Source: an uncultured Alphaproteobacteria bacterium (GTDB taxonomy: Bacteria; Pseudomonadota; Alphaproteobacteria; Micropepsales; Micropepsaceae). Taken from it: 13,499 nt of DNA. This document shows, one piece after another, positions 6,302 through 13,140 of this stretch; positions within the stretch are counted from its first letter, which is position 1; every line of letters starts with the position of its first letter. The DNA lies in the NCBI GenBank assembly GCA_937942205.1, contig CALDFO010000369.1, forward strand, positions 1 through 13,499, in the 5' to 3' direction. The notes below the pieces were generated by a model, which did not search any database, was not told where the DNA came from, and worked only from the letters and a program-made list of their open reading frames with translations. Both the position numbers and the translations under genes were made by a program.

Positions 6302-6985
6302 TTGGAACGTTCAAATATCGTGGCGATAGCCGCTATCGCCGTCCTGTTTGTAGGGGCCATTGGAGGAACTGCCACTTATTTAACGCGGCATCCTTCCGAT
6401 CCTGTTGTGCCGGTGCCTGCACCTGTGAAATCCGTGACGGCAGCGCGAGTGGAAAAACCAAAGCCAATCGATTTGCAGCACGAGCGCTGGCTTCGGATGG
6501 CAGAGGATGCTCACGCCCTGTTTGATGAGGGGCTCCCCGATTATCCTTCCACGAGGTTCAAAGATGTACGCGGATTCGTATACGGATCAGGTGAAAAACC
6601 TAAAGACTACGTGCTCTGCGGGAAAATCAACGCTAAAAACCGGTTGGGAGCCTATAGAGGCTATCGGCAGTTTTCTATCTCATACAACACCTCTGGCAGC
6701 GCCCTCAGAGCCCATTTCCAGAACGATGATGACTGGATTGTGAGGTCATACTGCGAGGGTAAAGGCACTGCTGGCGAGAAAATGGCCGCAGAGAATAGAA
6801 AGCTCGAAGGCCGCCCCCTCGACTATGAACGGGACATCCGCCCACTTCTGCAAGAATTAGCGGAGGGAAGAGTAAAACCCGCACCAGTCCTAAAACATTC
6901 GGTGAGCAAAGCCGATTACACGGAAGAAATTTCGTACTCACATAAAGTTGGCACGGCGCTGAGCAATAATCAGCTTTGGCCGTAA
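6302..6985 (+). CDS. Single-pass membrane-anchored exported protein of unknown function
   Basis: This encodes a 227-residue protein. Residues 6-27 form a membrane helix or uncleaved signal anchor, 32-60 a Pro/Val/Lys-rich linker, and the rest is expected in the periplasm. The segment 78-126 (LPDYPSTRF, then YVLCGKINAKNRLGAYRGYRQF) resembles a pattern I have seen in small exported bacterial proteins, with a Cys-Gly and an Asn-Ala-Lys-Asn core followed by Gly-Tyr-Gly-like residues. I know no function for it. C106 and C151 could form a disulfide. The TTG start is chosen because GGAGG lies six bases upstream and the membrane helix begins at once. Base composition differs from neighbours: two hand-counted rows (6601-6660, 6901-6960) are 29/60 GC, against 44/60 for 4741-4800 in the GST gene. 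This suggests acquired DNA. Confidence 0.75.
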   Translation: MERSNIVAIAAIAVLFVGAIGGTATYLTRHPSDPVVPVPAPVKSVTAARVEKPKPIDLQHERWLRMAEDAHALFDEGLPDYPSTRFKDVRGFVYGSGEKPKDYVLCGKINAKNRLGAYRGYRQFSISYNTSGSALRAHFQNDDDWIVRSYCEGKGTAGEKMAAENRKLEGRPLDYERDIRPLLQELAEGRVKPAPVLKHSVSKADYTEEISYSHKVGTALSNNQLWP

Positions 6986-7090
6986 ATCAGGAGATCATGG
7001 ATAAGAAATCTGAAGCACTGTTCACCGCTTGGGCCCGGTCAATCGTTATTGAAACCGCCGAGGTTCCGTTCGGAAAGCCTTTCAGAAAGA

Positions 7091-7129
7091 GGCCGTCCGC
7101 GGAAAGAAACAGGTATCCGGCGGACGGCC
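7091..7129 (-). terminator. Strong hairpin, candidate terminator
   Basis: GGCCGTCCGC (7091-7100) pairs perfectly with GCGGACGGCC (7120-7129). A further GGA/TCC pairs inside one bulged G, with a 12-base loop. On the minus strand the stem is followed by TCTTTCTG, a poor U-tract, so it could terminate the acyl-activating enzyme transcript, whose stop is at 7166. On the + strand there is no U-tract. Confidence 0.4.
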
Positions 7130-7146
7130 ATGACGGCTCCAGACAA

Positions 7147-7166
7147 GGCGGCTCAAAAAACCGCCT
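7147..7166. terminator. Hairpin at stop of acyl-activating enzyme gene, weak bidirectional terminator
   Basis: AGGCGG and CCGCCT pair across a nine-base loop containing six A. On the + strand it is followed by CAAGAATTTT, a short T-run after six bases. On the minus strand the last stem base overlaps the stop codon and only TTGTC follows. It may end + strand transcripts from the exported-protein gene. Confidence 0.3.
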
Positions 7167-8761
7167 CAAGAATTTTCCGCCGCCGCCCCGGCCATTTTCT
7201 GGACCGCGACATAGTCGGTCTTGCCCGTGGCCAGCACCGGAATCGCCGCCACGATCAGCACCTGGCGCGGCACCGCCAGCTCGCTGACGCCATGGTTCTG
7301 CGCCCAGGCGATCAGGTCCATGCGGCGCGCCTCGGCGGCGTCGGTCAGCAGTACGATCTGTTCGCCCTTCCTGCCGTCCGGCACCGCGACGGCGGCATGG
7401 GCATTGTCGGGCCACAAGGCGGCGGCGACATTCTCCACCACCGCCAGCGACACGGTTTCGCCGCCGATCTTGGCGAAGCGTTTGAGGCGGCCGCGAATGG
7501 CGATGAAGCCGTCGGCGTCGATCGCCACCACATCGCCGGTATTGTACCAGCCGTCGTCCGGCGGCACGATCTTTCCCGGCGCGTCGGGCTTGATATAGCC
7601 CAGCATCACATTGGGGCCCTTGATCCACAATTCGCCCGCGCCGGGAATGCCCGCCACCGGCTCCACCCGCGCTTCCATGCCCGCCATCAGGCGGCCTACC
7701 GTGCCGGGATGGTTGGCCTCGACCTGGTTGGCGGCCACCACCGGCGCGGCCTCGGTCACGCCATAGCCTTCCAGCAGGTGGATGCCGTATTTGCGGCGCA
7801 CCAGGGCGCGGGTTTCGTCGCGCAGCCGCTCGGCCCCGCACACCGCCAGACGCAGCGTGTCCAGGTCGCCGCTCTCGCCGGCGCGGGCATACTGGGTGAC
7901 GAAGGTATCGGTGGACAGAAGGATGGTGGCGCCGTGTTGATGGATGCGGCGCACGATCTCCCTGGGCTGCAACGGCGTGGGATGGCAGACGACGCGGATG
8001 CCCGCCACCAGCGGCAGGATGGTGCCCACCGTCAGCCCGAAACAGTGAAAGACGGGCAGGGGATTGAAAACGATATCGCCGGGATAAAGGTCTATGTGCG
8101 CCCGCACCTGCGCCACATTGGCCAGGATGTTGGCATGGCTGAGGGCCACGCCCTTGGGCTCGCCCTCGGTGCCGGAGGTGAACAGGATCACGGCGGGCCG
8201 TGACGGATCGGGCCGCGCCGCCACCAGCCGGGGCGCCAGCGTGCCCGCCACCGCCGTCAGCTTGTCGCCCAGCGACAGTGCCTTGCGGACATCCTCCAGA
8301 TAGACGATCTCGAAATCCCCCCCGGAATCGGCCAGCGCCGCGATGGTGTCTTCCAGCTTGGCGACCTCGACCAGGCGGCGGGCGGTGACGATGCGCCGGA
8401 CCTGCGCCGTGGCCAGCGCGCTTTTCAGGCCCGCCGCGCCGCTGGTGAAATTCAGCATGGTGGGCACGCGGCCGAATGCCGACAGGGCAAAGACGGTCAG
8501 GGCCGCGGCCGCGCCGGTCGGCAACATCACGCCCACACAGTCACCCTTGCGCGTGCCCGATTTCAGCGCCGAACCCAGCGCGAAGCTGGCGCGCAGGATC
8601 TGGTCGTAGGTGAGGGTGCGTTCGTCGCCATCCACCAGCGCGGGCGTATCGCCGCCGAATTCGGCCTTCGCGTCCAGGAGCGCCTGAAACAGGGAGCGTT
8701 GCATGGATTGCGGGTCGAACGGCACCCGTGTCACTGCGGCTGTCACTGCGGCGTCAGACAT
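7166..8761 (-). CDS. AMP-forming acyl-activating enzyme (Aas C-terminal-domain-like acyl-CoA/acyl-ACP synthetase)
   Basis: This encodes a 531-residue ANL-superfamily ligase that makes an acyl-adenylate from a fatty acid and ATP and passes it to a thiol. Core motifs are all present: phosphate loop ILFTSGTEGEPKGVALSH (192-209), YGVTEAAP (333-340), GWYNTGD (404-410), hinge and A8 motif GRLKRFAKIGGE (424-435), and catalytic Lys514 in ATGKTDY. The stretch VPTMLNFTSGAAGLKSALATA (100-120) and the overall length resemble the synthetase half of Aas, the 2-acylglycerophosphoethanolamine acyltransferase/acyl-ACP synthetase. The PlsC-like acyltransferase half is absent: the protein starts directly with the ligase domain, and no acyltransferase gene is adjacent. 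A role in fatty-acid or lysophospholipid recycling is inferred. The ATG at 8761 has GGGAAAG upstream. Confidence 0.9.
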   Translation of the reverse strand: MSDAAVTAAVTRVPFDPQSMQRSLFQALLDAKAEFGGDTPALVDGDERTLTYDQILRASFALGSALKSGTRKGDCVGVMLPTGAAAALTVFALSAFGRVPTMLNFTSGAAGLKSALATAQVRRIVTARRLVEVAKLEDTIAALADSGGDFEIVYLEDVRKALSLGDKLTAVAGTLAPRLVAARPDPSRPAVILFTSGTEGEPKGVALSHANILANVAQVRAHIDLYPGDIVFNPLPVFHCFGLTVGTILPLVAGIRVVCHPTPLQPREIVRRIHQHGATILLSTDTFVTQYARAGESGDLDTLRLAVCGAERLRDETRALVRRKYGIHLLEGYGVTEAAPVVAANQVEANHPGTVGRLMAGMEARVEPVAGIPGAGELWIKGPNVMLGYIKPDAPGKIVPPDDGWYNTGDVVAIDADGFIAIRGRLKRFAKIGGETVSLAVVENVAAALWPDNAHAAVAVPDGRKGEQIVLLTDAAEARRMDLIAWAQNHGVSELAVPRQVLIVAAIPVLATGKTDYVAVQKMAGAAAENS

Positions 8762-8813
8762 GCAAACTTTCCCGGGCTTTCTGGCGAAGCGTTCCGGAAA
8801 GAATGCTTACATC

Positions 8814-8832
8814 ATGTGGCGGTCATGTGGCG
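8814..8832. repeat. Short tandem repeat ATGTGGCGGTC/ATGTGGCG
   Basis: ATGTGGCG occurs twice with an 11-base period, ending over the stop of the small membrane protein gene. It sits in the 61-base gap upstream of the acyl-activating enzyme gene. It may be chance. Confidence 0.25.
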
Positions 8833-9212
8833 CGGAAATGCCCGATCCAGCTTTGGAAATTGCGGACCAGCTTTTCGCGCCCCGTCGGCGTGGCGTCGCG
8901 GAACATCCCGGCGATCTGGTCACGCAGATGTCGTGAATCGGCCCACAGTTTTTCGGCCAGCTTTTCGGCCCTTTCGGCCTGGGGTTCGATGGCGCCGCGC
9001 AGCGGCTTGATGACCTCGCGCTCGATCCGCTTGGGACCGATCAGCGCCACCGCCAGCGCGGTCAGGCCCACCGTGCCGATGGTGATATAGGCGGCCTTGG
9101 CGGCGGGACTGGCCGCGGCGCGCAGCAGTGTGCCCCGCAGCGAGCCGCGCGGGACGGGATGGTGGACTTTCTCCACTGCGCGGACGGCGCGGCGGCGGGC
9201 ACGGGTGGTCAT
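8823..9212 (-). CDS. Small membrane protein with coiled-coil tail, unknown function
   Basis: I do not recognise this 129-residue protein. Residues 1-30 are very basic ([18 protein letters not shown]). A single membrane helix follows at about 38-60 ([21 protein letters not shown]). The rest is charged and helical, with an [12 protein letters not shown] heptad-like stretch whose DNA shows three copies of TTTCGGCC (8947-8976). By the positive-inside rule the N-terminus is cytoplasmic. The start at 9212 is chosen because GGAGG lies seven bases upstream; the longer frame to 9335 adds an unconvincing Arg/Pro-rich extension. It is divergent from lipA and 61 bases upstream of the acyl-activating enzyme gene on the same strand, so the two may share a transcript. 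Confidence 0.7.
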   Translation of the reverse strand: MTTRARRRAVRAVEKVHHPVPRGSLRGTLLRAAASPAAKAAYITIGTVGLTALAVALIGPKRIEREVIKPLRGAIEPQAERAEKLAEKLWADSRHLRDQIAGMFRDATPTGREKLVRNFQSWIGHFRAT

Positions 9213-9358
9213 GGGAAGCCTCCAGGTCGGGTTTGGCCGTGCAACAGCAACGCGCGGAGGCGGCGCAGAGTTCAAAAAGGACATTATTCCTAGATCGCAA
9301 GGCAGATACGCGGCGCGGGCTTGGTGATTTCGCAAGAGCCAGCGGCTATATCTCGGCC

Positions 9359-10309
9359 ATGACCACCGTCATCAACACCCTGGATCGCGCCCTGCGCCAC
9401 CCCGAAAAGGCGCACCGGCCTGACAATGCCATTCAACGCAAGCCGGACTGGATTCGCGTCAAGGCGCCGGTGTCGCGCGAATATGCCGCCACCCGCGACA
9501 TCGTCCGCGCCGGCAAGCTGCACACCGTCTGCGAGGAGGCCGCCTGTCCCAATATCGGCGAGTGCTGGAGCAAGCGCCACGCCACCATGATGATCATGGG
9601 CGGCACCTGCACCCGCGCCTGCGCCTTCTGCAATGTCCGCACCGGCCTGCCCGACGCGCTGGACACCGACGAACCGGAGCGCGTCGCCGCAACGGTCAAG
9701 ACCCTGGGCCTGGCCCATGTCGTCATCACCTCGGTGGACCGCGACGATCTGGCGGACGGCGGGGCGGAACACTTCGCCCGCACCATCAACGCGGTGCATC
9801 AGGAAAGCCCCGGCACCACGGTGGAGGTGCTGACCCCCGACTTCCTGCGCAAGGACGGCGCGATCGAGACGGTGATGGCCGCCAGGCCCGAAGTCTTCAA
9901 CCACAATCTGGAAACCGTGCCGCGCCTCTATCTGACCATCCGGCCGGGGGCGCGCTATTACGTCAGCCTGCGGCTGCTGGAGCGCGCCAAGGAACTCTAT
10001 CCCGAAGGCTTCACCAAGTCGGGCCTGATGGTCGGCCTGGGCGAGACGCGCGAAGAGATCATGCAGGTGATGGACGACCTGCGCGCCGCCAAGGTGGATT
10101 TCCTCACCATCGGCCAGTACCTCCAGCCCACCAGGAAACACGCCCGGCTGGACCGGTTCTGGACGCCGGAGGAATTCGCCGGCCTGGAAAGCATCGCCCG
10201 CGCCAAGGGTTTCCTGATGGTGTCGGCCTCGCCGCTCACCCGCTCCTCCTATCATGCCGACAGCGACTTCGCGGAAATGAAGAAGAACCGCGCCGCCCAG
10301 TTCGGATGA
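9359..10309 (+). CDS. lipA: Lipoyl synthase LipA
   Basis: This encodes a 316-residue radical SAM enzyme that inserts two sulfurs into the octanoyl group on lipoyl domains, the last step of lipoate synthesis for pyruvate and 2-oxoglutarate dehydrogenases and the glycine cleavage system. The auxiliary [4Fe-4S] cluster, which donates the sulfur, is held by C58, C63 and C69 ([12 protein letters not shown]). The SAM cluster is held by C84, C88 and C91 (CTRACAFC). The C-terminal RSS motif at 295-297 (LTRSSYHAD) supplies the serine ligand. All key residues are present at full length. The ATG at 9359 is used because homologous sequence begins near there; no strong Shine-Dalgarno is seen. The stop overlaps the next start as ATGA, so translation of ratA is probably coupled. 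Confidence 0.97.
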   Translation: MTTVINTLDRALRHPEKAHRPDNAIQRKPDWIRVKAPVSREYAATRDIVRAGKLHTVCEEAACPNIGECWSKRHATMMIMGGTCTRACAFCNVRTGLPDALDTDEPERVAATVKTLGLAHVVITSVDRDDLADGGAEHFARTINAVHQESPGTTVEVLTPDFLRKDGAIETVMAARPEVFNHNLETVPRLYLTIRPGARYYVSLRLLERAKELYPEGFTKSGLMVGLGETREEIMQVMDDLRAAKVDFLTIGQYLQPTRKHARLDRFWTPEEFAGLESIARAKGFLMVSASPLTRSSYHADSDFAEMKKNRAAQFG

Positions 10310-10767
10310 TCTCGCACCGCGAGACCCGCATCGTCCCCTATCCGGCGGCGCTGATGTATGCGGTGGTGTCGGATGTGGAGAAATATCCCCAGTTCCTGCC
10401 CTGGGTGGTGGCGCTGCGCGTGCTGTCGCGGGACGAAAACCACATGACCGCCGAAATGGCGGTGGGCTATGGCGCGTTGCGCGAACGCTATACCAGCGAT
10501 GTGCGGCTCGATCCGGAGGCGCGGCGGATCGATGTGGTGCAGATTTCTGATTCGAAGATCGGGGGGCCATTCAAACAGCTGGAAAACCATTGGCGCTTCA
10601 CACCCCATGCCGAAGGCTGCGAGGTGGAGTTCTCGATCCTGTTCGAGTTCCGCAGCCGGCTGCTGCACAGCCTGGCGGGCAGCGCCTTTGAAAAAGTGAT
10701 GCTGAAAATGGCCGACGCCTTCGAGGCGCGGGCGAAAACCTTGCAGGAAGAGGGGAAAGCGGCATGA
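10306..10767 (+). CDS. START-domain protein of the RatA/Coq10 family
   Basis: This encodes a 153-residue polyketide cyclase/START-fold protein. It begins with the family pattern [31 protein letters not shown] and continues through a KQLENHWRF strand and the C-terminal helix [19 protein letters not shown]. In eukaryotes and many alphaproteobacteria this family (Coq10) binds ubiquinone or its precursors and supports respiration. In E. coli the related RatA was described as a ribosome-association toxin. Next to lipA, a respiratory-lipid role is the better guess. Start and stop both overlap neighbours by ATGA (10306-10309 and 10764-10767), which strongly suggests a coupled operon. Confidence 0.9.
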   Translation: MISHRETRIVPYPAALMYAVVSDVEKYPQFLPWVVALRVLSRDENHMTAEMAVGYGALRERYTSDVRLDPEARRIDVVQISDSKIGGPFKQLENHWRFTPHAEGCEVEFSILFEFRSRLLHSLAGSAFEKVMLKMADAFEARAKTLQEEGKAA

Positions 10768-11642
10768 AGAAACTGGTCATGGCGGCGCTGCTGGCGCTGC
10801 TGGCCTATCCGGCGGCGGCGCAACAGGCGCCGCGCACCATCCTGTTCGTGGGCAACAGCTTTACCTTCGGCGCGGGCTCGCCCGCCCATCGCTACAAGGC
10901 CGAGACGATCACCGACCTCAACGGTCCCGACGCCAAGGGCAAGACCGTGGGCGGGGTGCCCGCCATCTTCAAGGCTTTCACCGCGCAGGCCGGGCTGTTC
11001 TACGATGTGCATGTGGAGACGGTGGGCGGCAAGGGTCTGGATTTTCATTACGCCGAAAAGCGCGCCCTGATCGACAAGCCCTGGGATGTGGTGGTGATGC
11101 ACGGTTATTCCACCATGGATCAGGCCAATCCCGGTAACCCCGCGCTGCTGATATCGTCGGCCAAGACGATCAGCGACATGTTCCGCGCGCAAAATCCGCG
11201 CACCGATATCTGGTTGACGTCCACCTGGAGCCGCGCCGACCTGACTTATCCCGACGGCAAGCCCTGGCATGGCAAGCCCATCACCCGGATGGGCGAGGAT
11301 GTCGCCGCCGGATATGCCCAGGCGGCCAAGGCCGCAAGCGCGACCGGCGTGGTGCCGGTGGGGCTGGCCTGGAACCGGGCCTTCGCGGCGGGCTTTGCCG
11401 ACGACAATCCCTATGACGGCATCGCGCCGGGCAAGGTCAGCCTGTGGACGCACGATCACTACCACGCCAGCGTCTACGGCTATTACCTGGAGGCGCTGCT
11501 GGTCTTCGCCAAAGTGACGGGGAAAGACCCGCTGTCGCTGGGCGAAAACGAAACCGTGGCCGACGATATGGGCTTCTCCAAGCCGCAGACCAAAGCCCTG
11601 CAGCAGATCGCCCATGACGAATGGATGGCCGGCAGCCGATAA
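10764..11642 (+). CDS. Secreted SGNH/DUF4886-like hydrolase family protein
   Basis: This encodes a 292-residue protein with a clear signal peptide ([20 protein letters not shown], cut near residue 20). The mature part opens with TILFVGNSFTFGAGSP, an SGNH-type block I in which GDS is replaced by GNS with Ser32 as probable nucleophile. Near the end DHYHASVYGYYL (231 onward) gives the block V Asp/His pair. WDVVVMHGYS fits a buried strand and oxyanion-loop region. This pattern is that of DUF4886-like SGNH hydrolases, often found with carbohydrate- or ester-degrading genes; the substrate is unknown. It overlaps the ratA-like gene by ATGA, so it is made from the lipA transcript although no link to lipoate is known. 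Confidence 0.8.
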   Translation: MKKLVMAALLALLAYPAAAQQAPRTILFVGNSFTFGAGSPAHRYKAETITDLNGPDAKGKTVGGVPAIFKAFTAQAGLFYDVHVETVGGKGLDFHYAEKRALIDKPWDVVVMHGYSTMDQANPGNPALLISSAKTISDMFRAQNPRTDIWLTSTWSRADLTYPDGKPWHGKPITRMGEDVAAGYAQAAKAASATGVVPVGLAWNRAFAAGFADDNPYDGIAPGKVSLWTHDHYHASVYGYYLEALLVFAKVTGKDPLSLGENETVADDMGFSKPQTKALQQIAHDEWMAGSR

Positions 11643-12641
11643 ATGGGACCGGCGACGGGAATGTTTACGCTCCAGGAATTGCACGAAGCGCGGAATACGA
11701 TCGGACAAGTCATCGCGCCGACGCCCCAGCATGAATGGCCGCTCCTGTCGGCCCGTCTGGGACGTCCGGTGGTCGTCAAGCACGAAAACCATCTGCCGAC
11801 CGGGGCTTTCAAGGTTCGCGGCGGACTGACCTATGTGGAGCGCGTCCGCCGCGAGCGGCCACACGTCAAAGGCCTGATTGCCGCGACCCGTGGCAATCAC
11901 GGCCAGAGCATCGCCCTGGCCGGCAGGCGCTACGGCCTTCCTGTCACCATCGTCGTCCCGCTGGGGAACAATCCCGAGAAGAATGACGCGATGCGGGCCC
12001 TAGGGGCCGATCTGATCGAGCATGGCCGGGATTTCGATGCGGCGCGGGAGGAAGCGGGCCGTATCGCCGAGGCCCACGGGCTCGAAATGGTGCCGTCATT
12101 CCACCGCGATCTCGTTCTGGGCGTCGCCACCTATGCCCTGGAACTGTTCACCGCCGAACCCGGTCTCAAGCGGCTCCATGTTCCCATCGGTCTGGGGTCG
12201 GGGATATGCGGCTGCATCCTGGCGCGCGATCTGCTTGGGCGTTCGACGGACATCATCGGCGTGCAGGCGGCGGGCGCGCCGTCCTATGCCCGGTCGTTCC
12301 AAGCCGGCCGGACCGTTTCCACGCCGGACGCAAACACCTTTGCCGACGGCGTTGCGACACGGATGCCCGATCCCGCCGCATTCGACATTATCCGGGCGGG
12401 CGCGGCCGATATCGTGACCGTTGAAGACGACGAAATCGCCGCCGCGATCCGCGCCTACTGGACCGATACGCACAATCTGAGCGAAGGCGCCGGTGCCCTG
12501 GGGCTGGCCGCCGCGCTGAAGCACCGCGCGCGCACCGCCGGGGAACGGATCGGCGTGGTCCTGAGCGGCGGCAATATCGACATGGAAACGTTCAGGACGC
12601 GTGTGCTTGCGTCAGAACCGGATTCCCGCCGCGCGGGATGA
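11643..12641 (+). CDS. PLP-dependent threonine dehydratase-like enzyme
   Basis: This encodes a 332-residue fold-type II PLP enzyme of the serine/threonine dehydratase family, which deaminates hydroxy-amino acids to 2-keto acids. PLP Lys57 lies in ENHLPTGAFKVRGG. TRGNHGQS (82-89) is the substrate-carboxylate loop, GLGSGICG (183-190) the phosphate-binding loop, and SGGNID near the C-terminus contacts the PLP ring nitrogen. No ACT-like regulatory domain follows, so feedback control of the biosynthetic IlvA type is unlikely; a catabolic threonine/serine or hydroxyaspartate-type dehydratase or racemase is possible. The ATG at 11643 directly follows the previous stop. ATG at 11661 (MFTLQELHEA) is an alternative start and may match homologues better. 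Neither start has a well-spaced Shine-Dalgarno. Confidence 0.88.
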   Translation: MGPATGMFTLQELHEARNTIGQVIAPTPQHEWPLLSARLGRPVVVKHENHLPTGAFKVRGGLTYVERVRRERPHVKGLIAATRGNHGQSIALAGRRYGLPVTIVVPLGNNPEKNDAMRALGADLIEHGRDFDAAREEAGRIAEAHGLEMVPSFHRDLVLGVATYALELFTAEPGLKRLHVPIGLGSGICGCILARDLLGRSTDIIGVQAAGAPSYARSFQAGRTVSTPDANTFADGVATRMPDPAAFDIIRAGAADIVTVEDDEIAAAIRAYWTDTHNLSEGAGALGLAAALKHRARTAGERIGVVLSGGNIDMETFRTRVLASEPDSRRAG

Positions 12642-12654
12642 GGCGCTATGCGCC
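12642..12654. other. Small hairpin in convergent junction
   Basis: GGCGC-TAT-GCGCC sits directly after the dehydratase stop and overlaps the cinA stop. Five pairs and no U-tract make it a weak candidate for a shared stop structure. Confidence 0.2.
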
Positions 12655-13140
12655 GATCAACGGACGCAGCAGTTCCAGCGCCGCATCCACGGTCTTCAGC
12701 CGCACCGCGCCGCGTCCGATATCGCCGAACAGGTGGCGCTGCACGGCCGGCGCACCTCCCGCGCGCATCGCGGCGATATAGACAAGCCCAACCGGCTTGT
12801 CCGCGCTGCCGCCGCCCGGCCCGGCAATACCGGTCACCGCCACCGCAAGCTGCGCCTGGGAATGGGCCAGCGCCCCTTGCGCCATCGCCGCCGCCACCTG
12901 TTCCGACACCGCGCCATGCGCGTCCAGCATGTCGCGCGGCACGCCCAGCATCTGCATCTTGGCGGTGTTGGAATAGGTGACGAAGCCGCGCTCGAATACG
13001 TCCGACGATCCGGCGATCTCGGTGAACAGCGCCGCGATCAACCCGCCGGTGCAGCTTTCGGCGGTGGCCAGCATCCGGCCCTGACTCCGCAGCGCCGTCA
13101 GCATCGCGTCCGCGCGGACGAGCACCGCCTCAGAAAACAT
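12646..13140 (-). CDS. CinA-family nicotinamide-nucleotide amidase (PncC type)
   Basis: This encodes a 164-residue stand-alone CinA C-terminal domain, an NMN deamidase (PncC) that converts nicotinamide mononucleotide to nicotinate mononucleotide in NAD salvage. The N-terminal MoCF-like domain of full CinA is absent, as is usual in alphaproteobacteria. Conserved motifs are TAESCTGG (26-33, with the likely nucleophile Ser29), FVTYSNTAKMQMLGV with the active-site Lys, AVSEQVAAAMA, and VTGIAGPGGGS. The ATG at 13140 lies inside the end of pgpA, with an 11-base overlap, so translation is likely coupled. It is convergent with the lipA operon, leaving only four bases between stops. Confidence 0.93.
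   Translation of the reverse strand: MFSEAVLVRADAMLTALRSQGRMLATAESCTGGLIAALFTEIAGSSDVFERGFVTYSNTAKMQMLGVPRDMLDAHGAVSEQVAAAMAQGALAHSQAQLAVAVTGIAGPGGGSADKPVGLVYIAAMRAGGAPAVQRHLFGDIGRGAVRLKTVDAALELLRPLIGA

Larger units (their letters stand above)
6997..7287 (+). pseudogene. Possible truncated small gene at the right edge of the low-GC segment
   Basis: An ATG at 6997 has a good Shine-Dalgarno (AGGAG, 6988-6992) and follows the exported-protein gene by 11 bases, as a second operon gene would. The first 15-20 residues (MDKKSEALFTAWARSIVIE) look like protein. After about residue 30 the composition turns Arg/Pro/Ser-rich, and the frame runs 122 bases into the antisense of the acyl-activating enzyme gene, which is unlikely as real coding sequence. 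I read it as a 5' remnant cut by whatever event joined this segment to the chromosome, or as a very short peptide gene. No homologue is recognised. Confidence 0.25.

Noticed and set aside
7049..8203. Long + strand open frame opposite the acyl-activating enzyme gene
   Set aside because: Composition is typical of antisense shadow, and the minus-strand frame has all ANL motifs.
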